Assembly (NCBI RefSeq): GCF_016097555.1
Contig: NC_054703.1
Coordinates: 38,097,177-38,161,176, forward strand
DNA from: Gigantopelta aegis
Taxonomy: Eukaryota; Mollusca; Gastropoda; Neomphalida; Peltospiridae
Length of the DNA: 64,000 nucleotides
Reading direction: 5' to 3'
The first letter of the stretch is position 1. Each line of letters opens with the position of its first letter. The notes under the pieces are model-generated. The model was given only the letters and a program-made list of their open reading frames with translations, did no database searches and was not told the DNA's origin. Below, piece by piece: positions 1 through 8,412 of this stretch. Made by a program: the position numbers and the translations under genes.

Positions 1-501
1 CAGCTTTTATTCACAGATACAGATTCACTGTGTTATGAGGTAGAAACAGAAGATATCTATTCTGATTTTCAGAAACATGCCAACTTGTTTGACACAAGTA
101 ACTATAATCTCTCTCACCCTCTCTTCTCTACTGTAAATGCCAAAGTGTTAGGTAAAATGAATGATGAGCTTGGGGGATCTGTCATGGAAGAGTTTGTAGG
201 TCTTAGACCGAAAATGTATTCGGTTTTGTATGAGGGGAAAGAGAAAAAAATAGCTAAAGGTGTTAGTAAAACTGTGATAAAAAAGGTCCTGAAGCATACT
301 ATGTATAAGAAATGTTTGTTTGAACATTCCCAACTGAGACATAGCATGACTAATATTCAGAGTGTGAATCATCAGCTGTACAGTGTAGCCACCAACAAGA
401 TAAGTTTATCTCCCTATGATGACAAACGCTATGTCCTTGAAGATGGAATCCATACTTTAGCCCATGGACACTACCGTACTCATCCTAGAATCATTGATTA
501 G
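1..501 (+). CDS. Polinton DNA polymerase B, C-terminal part
   Basis: The reading frame is open from the first base of the window to a stop at 499-501. Near its start the translation has FTDTDSL, a variant of the YxDTDS motif C that binds catalytic metal in family B polymerases. About 155 further residues follow, ending in a lysine-rich thumb-like tail. This is the polymerase that would replicate the element from protein-primed ends. The exonuclease domain and the earlier polymerase motifs lie outside the window. The gene is convergent with the minus-strand genes that follow. Confidence 0.85.
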   Translation, partial: QLLFTDTDSLCYEVETEDIYSDFQKHANLFDTSNYNLSHPLFSTVNAKVLGKMNDELGGSVMEEFVGLRPKMYSVLYEGKEKKIAKGVSKTVIKKVLKHTMYKKCLFEHSQLRHSMTNIQSVNHQLYSVATNKISLSPYDDKRYVLEDGIHTLAHGHYRTHPRIID

Positions 502-828
502 GCTATAAACCACATGTGCATAATATTGTCTATTGTAAATGAGAACCACTTTATACCTTATAATGATTTTCATGTATGTATATATGTTAACCTTTTTATA
601 TGGTGCCCTCTTAATAAAATAGATTTAGTTTTTCTTGTAATAAACTTCACTTGTTTAATGCTTTTTTTTTGTTTGTTTTTTTATTTAACTTAATACAATA
701 AATTAATAACAAGAGAAATGCTTGACTACTACAATGTATTTTATTTCTCTCAACATACATATATTATGATACGTGTCAAGGATAAAGGGAAACTCTTGAC
801 TGTATCTTACTTGTACATATACACAAAA
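502..828. promoter_or_regulatory. Convergent 3' region with poly(A) signals
   Basis: A gap between the convergent polymerase gene and the accessory gene. Two AATAAA hexamers (613-618 and 639-644, plus strand) follow the polymerase stop by about 110-140 bases and are plausible polyadenylation signals. A T-rich run lies at 662-690. No other coding sequence is seen. Confidence 0.45.
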
Positions 829-1239
829 CTATTCAGTATCTGTATCATTTTCATTTTCTTCTTCTTGATCATTGACTAAGTCCTCAGCTTCAGAAAAATC
901 TATCTGGGACAGTATATCTTTGACATTGGGTTTCATCCACAATTCAATCTTGGTAGAGATTACATCTGGGTCCGTCTCAGGGTCCATATTCTTCACTTTA
1001 GACAGTATGGTTTTGAACAAGGGTGCTTCACTGAAATAAGTCACAAACTGTAGGGCTCGAACCATTCTGTCAATGAAAGTTTTTTCCCAACATTTTTGTA
1101 ACTTCCTTTCAATCCATCTTTCAGACTTCCCTTGATCTTCATAATTTTCTTTCTTTGCCTGAATGCTTTCTTTACAAGTTTTCAAGGTCAACTTCCACAT
1201 CTCTGTCAGACCAGCAGCTTCCCATTCTTTGTAATCCAA
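829..1239 (-). CDS. Polinton accessory protein, function unknown
   Basis: A 136-residue frame with a charged, helical-looking N-terminal two thirds and a very acidic C-terminus rich in D and E. It reads in the same direction as the neighbouring ATPase. Its position between polymerase and ATPase matches the small uncharacterised genes of Polintons. I recognise no domain. In-frame sequence continues a short way upstream of the first methionine, so the true start is uncertain. Confidence 0.45.
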   Translation of the reverse strand: MDYKEWEAAGLTEMWKLTLKTCKESIQAKKENYEDQGKSERWIERKLQKCWEKTFIDRMVRALQFVTYFSEAPLFKTILSKVKNMDPETDPDVISTKIELWMKPNVKDILSQIDFSEAEDLVNDQEEENENDTDTE

Positions 1240-1323
1240 TTTGGAATCTTTTACATCGGTATTGATGGGTTCTTCATCCAGTTTGGCTCGTTTCCTTAAA
1301 GGTTGACCCCCATTTTCGGGGCA

Positions 1324-2145
1324 TCAGGTTCTTACATGACGTTGAAGATCATGGTTGTTCTCAAACAAAATACCGCATTCGTCACAGGAAGGCATGTTGA
1401 CAACTGTATCAATATCCTCAGTATCACTATAATTAAATTCACTGTCAACTTCAGAAGTTTCTGTCACGTCGTTTAAGTTGTTGTGTTTGATGTTCACAGG
1501 ATGACTGTTACTATTCAACTGAGGTGACTCTCGAATTGATGGTTCTTTTATAGGTTGTTGAGAAACACTGTCACTAGTAGTTATAACATTAGGTTTAAGT
1601 CTCTCATTCTCAGAGGTAGAAGGTCGTAAATCAATAGTCAGATTGCCATAAGGTTGTTGAACAGCTGCTTCATACACAGACACAAAACGATCAGTATTGT
1701 TGAGAAAAATTCTTCTTGCAAACAAGTTCACTTGTAGTCTGTCCACGGGTGAATTGAACAGAGTCACAAAATGTGAATTCAGAGCAATGTCACGTGACTC
1801 TTTGCCTCTCGGAAACAAATTTTGTAACAGTAAAAAATTAATGACATTCTTGTGATGTGAAGTACGAGTAAAAAGTTGAGAAATACGTTTATCATCCTTG
1901 GCCTCGGTCATGTGATCATCCAGAATTAAAACATTATTGTTGTGTGCATCAAAGTAGTTGTTGTCCTGCAGGTTGTAAGGGATACCTTTCACAAACTGAA
2001 TTTGAGGCATGGTCTCACGAATAGTATCATAAAGGGGTTGCCACTCGTTGTAACACCATACAATGTTGTTAGGTGTTGGCTTGATGAGTCCTTTCCGAAG
2101 TATATGATACATAAACATTGTCTTCCCACATCCACTAGGGCCCAC
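1324..2145 (-). CDS. Polinton packaging ATPase (A32/FtsK-HerA type)
   Basis: The frame begins with a Walker A loop (GPSGCGKT) and about 70 residues later has a Walker B strand (VLILDDH). Further conserved sequence, including KNVINFLLLQNLFPRG, is typical of the viral A32-like DNA-packaging ATPases found in every complete Polinton. A serine- and asparagine-rich linker and a C2H2 zinc-finger-like C-terminus (CDECGILF with a paired HVRT) follow. The ATPase would drive genome packaging into particles. The methionine shown lies very close to the P-loop, so the natural protein probably starts further upstream. The gene region is treated as a fossil with about one break. Confidence 0.8.
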   Translation of the reverse strand: MGPSGCGKTMFMYHILRKGLIKPTPNNIVWCYNEWQPLYDTIRETMPQIQFVKGIPYNLQDNNYFDAHNNNVLILDDHMTEAKDDKRISQLFTRTSHHKNVINFLLLQNLFPRGKESRDIALNSHFVTLFNSPVDRLQVNLFARRIFLNNTDRFVSVYEAAVQQPYGNLTIDLRPSTSENERLKPNVITTSDSVSQQPIKEPSIRESPQLNSNSHPVNIKHNNLNDVTETSEVDSEFNYSDTEDIDTVVNMPSCDECGILFENNHDLQRHVRT

Positions 2146-2184
2146 GAAAATGACATTGGAAGGTATAGTAAAATAAAACGGTTC

Positions 2185-2379
2185 TTAATCTGGTACCTGC
2201 TGAGCTTGCATTCCTTGTGGTGGTGGTGGTGGTGGTGGTGGTGGTGGTGGTGGTGATGATGGTGGTGGTGGTGGTGGTGGTGGTGGTGATGGTGGTGAAT
2301 GACTGGTCTGTCTATGTCTGAGCATGGCATCCCTCCTCGAAAACATTTTCTGACAATCTGGACACGATGTTGATCCCAT
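2185..2379 (-). CDS. C2H2 zinc-finger and polyproline segment, Polinton
   Basis: A short frame with one C2H2 finger (CPDCQKMF with HRQTSH) followed by a long proline run, then a glutamine-rich end. It lies just upstream of the ATPase on the same strand and has a finger like the one at the ATPase C-terminus. It is probably part of the same gene region. The proline run is encoded by a GGT-type microsatellite and is likely to vary in length. Confidence 0.5.
   Translation of the reverse strand: MGSTSCPDCQKMFSRRDAMLRHRQTSHSPPSPPPPPPPPPSSPPPPPPPPPPPPQGMQAQQVPD
2217..2293. repeat. GGT/CCA trinucleotide microsatellite
   Basis: About 25 near-perfect copies of a GGT unit (CCA/CAC on the other strand) with a few GAT interruptions. 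It encodes the proline run in the Polinton zinc-finger segment. Confidence 0.95.
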
Positions 2380-2423
2380 GATGTTCAGGTATAAACTAAC
2401 TCAAATACAACACTCGCTATTAT

Positions 2424-3533
2424 TTATACCAACTGGAGATTTGCTTCTGGAATCCAGCTGTTAAACTTCTTAGGATAGCCCATCCACTTAACAAACACCT
2501 GTTTCTCACCTCTCCTCTTTCTTCTCTTAAGCACTTTCTCCACCTTCCAAATGTTATTGTCCGTTTTGAAGACTTGCTGTAACTCATTTTCGTAGAAGCT
2601 ACCTTCAATGGGGTCATCTGCATAATCTTTCAGTTGATATATAGGAAAACCATCTCTGTAGTATCTTCTCTTAATTATAAATATTTCTTCAGTCCATTTT
2701 TCTTGATAATCTCTTTGAAAGGTGTATTTCAAATGAGAAATTCTCACTTGATCCCCAACCTTAAATTTGAAAGGTTTCCTTTTAGTTTTAGACTTTGTTT
2801 TCAAAAGATCGATGTACTGCTCTTTCCACACCATAGCTTCATTTTGCTCGTCGATGTCTGAAGGTGATCGCTGATTTAATGACCTGTGTGGTCTATGATT
2901 GTAACCATCTACTAGATCTTGTAGAATATCCAGGTAGTGATAAGTCTGTTTATATGTAAAATATCTGTACATAGCAACCTTCAGAGTCCGGATCACTCTC
3001 TCAGCATATGATGCTTTGGTCTCATTCTGAGTGACATAGAATGTTATATCTTTGTCTTTCAAATATGATTTCACTTTTTTATTATTGAATTCACGGCCTT
3101 TATCTGATCTAATAATCCCTGGTAAAGGTGCAGTGGCAAATATTTTCTTCAGTGCTTTAATGACAGATTCTGGTTGTTTGTTTTTCATGGGTTCAACCCA
3201 TAGATATCTTGTAAAAACATTGATAGATATCAACAGGAATTTTACACCGTTATTATCCAATTCAATATTAGAAACGTCTGCTAAATCAACATCCCATCGT
3301 GCATTCAGTCCACTCGCCACGAGCCTGTTTCTTTTGAATTTGTAGCGCAACGATCGCTGAAGCGAGTAGGCGTCTTGCGAAGCAAGCCACCGTTTGATAT
3401 GGTGTAAGCTAATATCAAATTTCCCTTCCTTTTTTACAATACGATACAGTTTATTTACTCCCGAAAAGGAAGCTGGGTGTTTTGGATTAAAATAAATATT
3501 CAACAAATATTCTGTCCACCCTTCTCTAGGCAT
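2424..3533 (-). CDS. Polinton integrase with chromodomain-like tail
   Basis: A 369-residue retroviral-type (rve) integrase, open throughout. An N-terminal helical region with a degenerate zinc-binding area comes first. The catalytic core follows with WDVDLADVS (first Asp), IIRSDKGREF (second Asp) and TKASYAERVIRT (Glu), giving a complete DDE triad. Next is an SH3-like region (FKVGDQVRIS), then a chromodomain-like end (WKVEKVLKRR through VFVKWMGYP and NSWIP). It would insert the element and make a short target duplication. The gene reads inward from the terminal repeat, as is usual in Polintons. The stop is at the C-terminal coordinate and the start is the first methionine. Confidence 0.92.
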   Translation of the reverse strand: MPREGWTEYLLNIYFNPKHPASFSGVNKLYRIVKKEGKFDISLHHIKRWLASQDAYSLQRSLRYKFKRNRLVASGLNARWDVDLADVSNIELDNNGVKFLLISINVFTRYLWVEPMKNKQPESVIKALKKIFATAPLPGIIRSDKGREFNNKKVKSYLKDKDITFYVTQNETKASYAERVIRTLKVAMYRYFTYKQTYHYLDILQDLVDGYNHRPHRSLNQRSPSDIDEQNEAMVWKEQYIDLLKTKSKTKRKPFKFKVGDQVRISHLKYTFQRDYQEKWTEEIFIIKRRYYRDGFPIYQLKDYADDPIEGSFYENELQQVFKTDNNIWKVEKVLKRRKRRGEKQVFVKWMGYPKKFNSWIPEANLQLV

Positions 3534-3639
3534 GATTATAGATTAATGAGATAAAAATAAATTGTTGGTAATATTTATATCGAATGTAAACAGTTGCCTA
3601 CAATACAATGTTTTCATAATATTTGCAACACTCTTAAAT

Positions 3640-4068
3640 GAATGTATAGAAAAGCGGACTGCACACGTCTGAATGTGACCTTATTATCTGTGAAGCCATT
3701 GTCAATGTCAATACAATAAGCAGGGTATGAGCACTCGTGACTCGGTTTGGCCCGTAGCGTTAGTTTACTACAGCGTGACCCGAATAGACCCAGCCATGCA
3801 GTTGGGGTGTTGCGTACTTTATTTATAGAATAATTGGACACTGCACCACACCATGCACTGAAATAACACTTGTACTAATTATTCAAGAAGTCATTGCCAA
3901 ACAATATTAATACAATACGCAGGTGCAAGCACCTGTCATCCGATTTAAAAGGGTATCGTGTATTTACTATAGAGTGTTCTGACCTAGTCAGTATGGGTGA
4001 CGCGCGCACTTTATTTACAGAACAATAGGATATTGCACCACAACGTGCACTGCTGTGACCCCGTTTCT
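3640..4068. repeat. Degenerate tandem repeats in the Polinton terminal region
   Basis: Two diverged direct units lie about 180 bp apart (roughly 3700-3870 and 3890-4060). Shared blocks include a CATTG..CAATA(C)AATA(A/C)GCAGG start, a GCACT/GCACC segment, a TACTTTATTTAtAGAA-like block and TTG(C)ACCACA..TGCACTG. They sit between the integrase and the inferred end, where Polintons carry terminal inverted repeats, so they are read as subterminal repeats. The matching left terminus is outside the window. Confidence 0.55.
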
Positions 4069-4124
4069 AAAAATAGATGGCGCCTGGCGCCTTTTGGCGT
4101 TGAACCGGCAAAGTATTATCATCA

Positions 4125-4742
4125 ACCGGTAGATGTCGCTCGAAGCACAACAATGCCTACGTCACGACAAATTTCAGAGACTTGGGGTGCGTTCTTTTCA
4201 CCTCTCCTGGACATGTTCCAACTGTTCTGTCCTGGTTGTATCCCCTCTCCAGATATCGTAGAACTTAGCAAAATTATTGGTTTTAAGGGTTTGTAACGTT
4301 TTGTATTGAGATACTTACTTGTCTGAACTTTATTGTTACTGAAAATGTTCACGAACTGTGAAGAAAAATCTCACAAATGAACAACAACAAATCGGATGTT
4401 GATTGCGCGAACCGTGCACGAGAAAACAAACTGAACCAAAATGATAACGGTCACGTGGTATACCAACGTCTGTGACAAATATCCCGTCTAAAAATAGATT
4501 AGACCTTGTCTGCTCAATGGTTTTTTCTCAAACATGCGTCCGTTTTTCAGAAATACGAAAAATGCATTTTGTGGTATTACAAACACCAGGATTACCAAAA
4601 AACACTTCAGGTGAATGGAAATGTATATTCTAAATAATAAACGGTAAGTAAAGTGCAATTTTATTTGTGAAAAAATGGGTTTAACAGCGAAAAACAACGC
4701 CGTAATGGTTAACAACTAGCCGTAACTAGGGTGTGTCCCTTT
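4125..4742. mobile_element. TTAA-flanked non-autonomous element, copy 1 (left-truncated)
   Basis: About 95% identical by eye to 31245-31884. Both copies share the opening CCGGTAGATGTCGCTCG and the terminal GTGTCCCTTTAA. The full copy has TTAA at both ends and short inverted ends. This copy lacks its left third and begins where Polinton-like sequence stops. No coding potential is seen beyond chance frames. Probably a piggyBac-like MITE, judged from TTAA only. Confidence 0.65.
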
Positions 4743-5025
4743 AATGGAGGTATAATATGATAACGCGGTGACACACAGTCATGCAGTAAAATACTGATAT
4801 TATAAAATTGTTATTGATTAAATCTCACAGTTAAATCAAGTTAACAAAAACATTATTACCTGAGTAAACTGCATAGTACATTAAAGATAAGTTAAAATAC
4901 ATTGACAATTTGCAAATTATTTCACAAGGGACAAGGCACAAGGGATAATAACTGTTGCCGAGTTTGTTATTCTATTTATTACCGGAGCAATGTTTTTCTC
5001 TAAAAGCCTTTATTTTCGACACACA

Positions 5026-5115
5026 TAAGAATAATAATAATAATAAGAATAATTTATTTGCATAACACCCGAATATGGGCAGAGCAAAAATAACAATATA
5101 ATATACATTTATCTG
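5026..5115 (-). mobile_element. LINE 3'-tail fragment
   Basis: Read on the minus strand, a CCCATATTCGGGTGTTATGC block precedes AAATAAATTATT and an ATT-type microsatellite. That is how many mollusc non-LTR retrotransposons end. No reverse transcriptase is attached. Only the extreme 3' end is present. Confidence 0.45.
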
Positions 5116-5440
5116 CAGTAACAGTAACATAAATATACATTAATTACATGAACAAACATCTGAATCAACAAATACATATGTAATTTAAGCCTTATTACTA
5201 GTGATATTAATATTTAGGTAAATATGCACGTACATGTATAGAAACGATATAAACCACTACAGCCACTGTTCTGAGTATTTTTATAACTTTGTAATTTAAT
5301 CTCGTTCATAGATAATTTTCAAAAACAAAATTTCCCTTTATCATGGTACAAAATCTATCATGAATTGCATTAAAATGACATTTTGTTATAAATTTAACAC
5401 CAAAATCAGACAGCCGTAAAGACAAACTCTTTAAACTACA

Positions 5441-5480
5441 TGACGTCATTGTGTGCCTTTGCGAAATCGTGATGACGTCA
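5441..5480. promoter_or_regulatory. Two palindromic CRE-type sites
   Basis: TGACGTCA occurs exactly at 5441-5448 and 5473-5480, 32 bp apart, with CCAAT-type words nearby. These are consensus CREB/ATF sites. No adjacent gene start is visible. They may be a repeat-borne promoter or chance. The rest of 4743-5805 is AT-rich and shows no gene. Confidence 0.35.
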
Positions 5481-5809
5481 TATTTAGTACCGACACGGTC
5501 ATTGGTTTGTAAGCGTCGTATCATCCAATAGTATTATTCGTTAGACCAATGTATTGAGAAATTACGATTTTTATTTTCCCTGTTATGAGTGCCTGCTGGG
5601 GTAATAATAGATAATAATAATAATTTAAAACAAAATTATTTTAAAATTTCCTTTACGTGTGCAAATGAGAAAGTAAAATTAAGACAAATATTTCACCGAA
5701 ATAAATCAGAATATAGAATAAATATAACATGATTATATATATATATATTTTTTATTTTTTTTTACTAAATCGTAAATTAAATAAAAAATAAAAAATAGAT
5801 AATTTTCAC

Positions 5810-6182
5810 CTGGATAAACTTTGCAGTAATTTACACTGCCTGGGGCTGACATCAAATTGTTTATCCATCATCGTCCTCGGTGGTGTCGTGGTTAAGCCAT
5901 CGGACATAAGCCTGGTAGATACAGGGTTCGCAGCCCGGTACCGAATCCAACCCAGAACGAGTTCTAACGACTCGATGGGTAGCTGTAAGACCACTACATC
6001 CTCTTCTCTCGAACTAACCACTAACAAACTAACCCCTAACTCACTGTCCTGGACAGACAGCACAGGTAGTTGGGGGGGGGGGGGGGGGGGGGCTTGTGCC
6101 CAGGACAGCGTGTTTGAGCCTTAATTGGATATAAGCACGAAAATAAGTTAAAAGAAAAGGACAATTTATCCATCGTGTATGC

Positions 6183-6185
<3 letters not shown>
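5810..6185 (-). pseudogene. Broken PAN-like exon (relic), split by a SINE
   Basis: On the minus strand 5869-5810 encodes INNLMSAPGSVNYCKVYP and ends at a GT splice donor (CCAG then GTGAAA). This matches the end of the first exon of the lectin-family genes here (INNLVLDPAGNVNYYVVYP at 6605-6848). The exon resumes at about 6165-6185 beyond a SINE, where CCATCGTGTATGCAGGTG matches the paralogue's CCATCTTGTGTGCAGGTG. It is then cut by a GT microsatellite. No upstream half or signal peptide remains. Confidence 0.7.
5870..6164 (+). mobile_element. SINE, family B, inserted in a PAN exon
   Basis: The tRNA-like head (CGTGGTTAAGCCATCGG, then box B-like GGTTCGCAGCCCGG) starts near 5873. The body carries the family's TGTCCTGGACAGACAG and CCCAGGACAGCGTG words. 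The tail is TTGGATATAAGCACGAAAAT. The 10-bp target duplication TTTATCCATC flanks it at 5860-5869 and 6165-6174. An internal G run lies at 6070-6091. Confidence 0.85.
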
Positions 6186-6232
<47 letters not shown>

Positions 6233-6410
6233 ATGTATGTGTATGTATGCAGGTATGTATGTCTGTATGTAGGTGTGTGTATGTGTGTGTATGTATGTAT
6301 GTATGTATGTATGTATGTCTGTCTGTCTCTCTCTATGTATGTATGTGTGTGTGTGTCTGTCTGTATGTATTGATGTATGAATATCTATATATTGTATGTA
6401 TGTCGAGGTT
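6186..6410. repeat. GT and GTAT microsatellite
   Basis: A pure GT run at about 6186-6231 passes into interrupted GTAT/GTCT tetranucleotides to about 6410. The pattern recurs at 6513-6548. Frames across it are simple-repeat artefacts. Confidence 0.95.
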
Positions 6411-6424
6411 GACTGTTACATACA

Positions 6425-6512
6425 TAGATATTAACGCACTGGCGCAGGGGATAATTAAATCCTTTCTGGCCTCACAAATTGTCCCATGCCGTTGCTGGGA
6501 CTCGAACCTGTG
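6425..6512 (-). mobile_element. tRNA-like SINE head fragment
   Basis: On the minus strand GGTTCGAGTCCCAGCAACGG resembles a tRNA T-arm/box B. It is followed by a short non-coding body ending near 6425 and is flanked by the GTAT microsatellite. The family is uncertain. It does not fold as a full tRNA gene. Confidence 0.35.
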
Positions 6513-6604
6513 TGTATGTATGTCTGTATGTCTGTATGCATGTATGTAACTCGTAATAGTGTTCTTTGAATAAATCACTAAGTAATAAGAATAGATCGTT
6601 TTAC

Positions 6605-6848
6605 CTGGGTACACTACATAGTAGTTCACATTGCCTGCAGGATCTAAGACCAAATTGTTGATCCATCTTGTGTGCAGGTGACAAGATCCGGTGTGGCCGT
6701 TGAAGAAGAATGAGGAACACGACGTCTTATAAACACACAACGTAGCGCATCCGACGCGGCTGTTGGCGTTAGTCGGCGATGATCCATCGGCTACTACAAC
6801 ACCCATCGCGTACACTTTAGAATACAGTTGCAACAGACAGGTCATCAT
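6605..6848 (-). CDS. First exon of a PAN/apple-like secreted protein
   Basis: An 81-codon exon starting at ATG 6848 and ending one base into a codon at a GT donor (CCAG then GTAAAA), so phase 1. A moderately hydrophobic N-terminus (MMTCLLQLYSKVYAMGVVVA) may be a signal peptide, though it is not strongly hydrophobic. Cysteines follow in the pattern C-x3-C-x5-C-x2-FFFN-x5-C, as in compact PAN/apple folds. It is clearly paralogous to 47509-47746, with the same cysteines, the same VYP ending and the same donor phase. No partner exons (C-type lectin halves) are seen downstream on this strand, so it is an orphan exon or a gene whose remainder was lost. Confidence 0.7.
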
Positions 6849-7004
6849 TAGAGTTGATGATCTTCACAAACTGTTACTGAGGGAGGTTATGCTAAAATGT
6901 AATTGTAAAAATCAACAACATAAAAACAACAACCCAGTTGTGTTGACAGCAGATGATTCCCAGTCTGGTTTCCGGAAGATGCTGGTTTCTGTTTTAAAAA
7001 GAAA

Positions 7005-7238
7005 GAAATGTTTTATTTAACGACGCACTCAACACATTTTATTTACGGTTATATGGCGTCAGACATATGGTTATGGACCACACAGATTTTGAGAGGAAAC
7101 CCGCTGTCGCCACTTCATGGGCTACTCTTTCCGATTAGCAGCAAGGGATCTTTTATTTGCGCTTCCCACAGGCAGGATAGTATAAACCATGGCCTTTGTT
7201 GAACCAGTTATGGATCACTGGTCGGTGCAAGTGGTTTA
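7005..7238 (-). mobile_element. SINE, family A (long variant), truncated
   Basis: Reads on the plus strand from TTTTATTTAACGACGCACTC to the GGTGCAAGTGG block. The tRNA-like head is on the minus strand and missing. Its core words (GGAAACCCGCTGTCGCCAC, GCAAGGGATCTTTTAT) are shared by all family A copies. It abuts a second copy at 7249, which probably cut it. Confidence 0.85.
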
Positions 7239-7248
7239 AAGTAAAGTA

Positions 7249-7617
7249 AAGTTTGTTTTTTATTTAACGACGCCGCTAGAGCACATTGATTTTTTATCTT
7301 ATCATCGGCTATTGGACGTCAAACATATGGTCATTCTGACACTGTTTTTAGAGGAAACCCGCTGTCGCCACATAGGCTAATCTTTTTACGACAGGCAGCA
7401 AGGGATCTTTTATTTGCGCTTCCCACAGGCAGGATAGCACAAACCATGGACTTTGTTGAACCAGTTATGGATCACTGGTCGGTGCAAGTGGTTTACACCT
7501 ACCCATTGAGCCTTGCGGAGCACTCACTCAGGGTTTGGAGTCGGTATCTCGATTAAAAATCCCATGCCTCGACTGTTGATGACCGATGGCCTACCACAAC
7601 GCCACCGAGGCGGGTAG
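7249..7617 (-). mobile_element. SINE, family A core with long variant head
   Basis: Contains TTATTTAACGACGCCGCTAG at its tail end, the core CCGCTGTCGCCACATAGGCT, and the long variant body (CTCACTCAGGGTTTGGAGTC). It ends in a remnant of the tRNA-like head with CACCGAGGCGGG at 7605-7616. Confidence 0.85.
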
Positions 7618-7621
7618 GTTT

Positions 7622-7665
7622 CTGCTTTAAAGTCGCACACTCCAGTTTCGACTCGTGAAAATGGA
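7622..7665. mobile_element. Terminal fragment of a TTAA element
   Basis: TTTAAAGTCGCACACTCCAG at 7622-7641 resembles the left end of the element at 31085 (TTAAAGCCGCACACCCTAG). Only about 40 bases can be assigned. Confidence 0.4.
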
Positions 7666-7789
7666 GATTATAAATTTGGTTAATGTAGAAATCTGAAACA
7701 TATCCGAGTAAAATTATAACAAAATAAAATCAGAATCGGTTGCGTAGAAACTGGAAAATACCATTTAAAAACAAACTAAAGCTGGCTCT

Positions 7790-8132
7790 TTAAAGGCATA
7801 TTATCACAGATCACTGACCTATTTAATGGTCTAACAAAGTATTACCTGAACAAATATAATTTGATTTGTCCCTAAATGTACTTTATTCAACCATCTTAAT
7901 AACCACCATACTCCATTTATTAATGAAATTTTGTAAAAATATTTGAATTATGGCAATGGTTCATAATTCAAAAACTAAAATTGCTGAGAGGGATAACATG
8001 GATTTCACTCCATCATGGTTCAGTTAAGGTGATGCGATAACTAGATTTGGTTTCCAAAAATTAATGTAGTTTTTATTTATTATCCATTTTTAGAGAAATA
8101 AGGTCCTTAAATCTGTGACAGTATGCCTTTAA
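7790..8132. mobile_element. TTAA-flanked MITE, 343 bp
   Basis: The ends are inverted: TTAAAGGCATATTATCACAG at the left and, read from the right, TTAAAGGCATACTGTCACAG, two mismatches in 20. TTAA at both ends suggests piggyBac-type TTAA targeting. The interior is AT-rich with no coding potential. Confidence 0.75.
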
Positions 8133-8412
8133 ACCAGAAGCACCTGCGTTTTTAGAATTATGATTTTATTTGTTCGAGGAATTAAAAACACCAAAATGAC
8201 CAGAAAAAATCCAGATTTATAAAAATGAATATTATAAACAATAACATGCAAATACCTTCGAATTTAAATTATTAAAATCGAAAACAACGTTGAAGTGTTT
8301 GACAGTGTAATAACAGTATTGATCGGAAACACTCCAGATGTATGAAAATGGATGTTCTAAACAATAACAGTAATTGAAATTATCAAAATCAGTTCTATTA
8401 GTGAACAAGTGT
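8133..8412. other. Non-coding interval
   Basis: AT-rich unique-looking sequence with two weakly similar CCAGA-(T/A)-TTATAAAAATG-like blocks (about 8210 and 8334), possibly an old tandem duplication. No gene is seen. Confidence 0.4.

Larger units (their letters stand above)
1..4068. mobile_element. Polinton/Maverick element, right-hand part
   Basis: Self-synthesising DNA transposon of the Polinton (Maverick) class. Seen in order: the end of a protein-primed type B DNA polymerase (+), an accessory protein (-), an A32/FtsK-like packaging ATPase (-) and a retroviral-type integrase (-) next to the end. This gene set is diagnostic of Polintons. Capsid and protease genes would lie to the left, outside the window. 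The right boundary is estimated: the last terminal-type repeats stop near 4068, where the inward-reading strand begins AGAAACGG, and foreign repeat sequence begins by about 4125. The integrase and the visible polymerase end are open. The ATPase region carries about one break. The element therefore looks fairly young but not fully whole here. Confidence 0.88.

Noticed and set aside
1942-2330. Poly-tryptophan and poly-histidine frames
   Set aside because: Other-frame readings of the GGT microsatellite inside the Polinton zinc-finger segment.
6175-6549. Cysteine/valine-rich frames
   Set aside because: Translation of GT/GTAT microsatellite.
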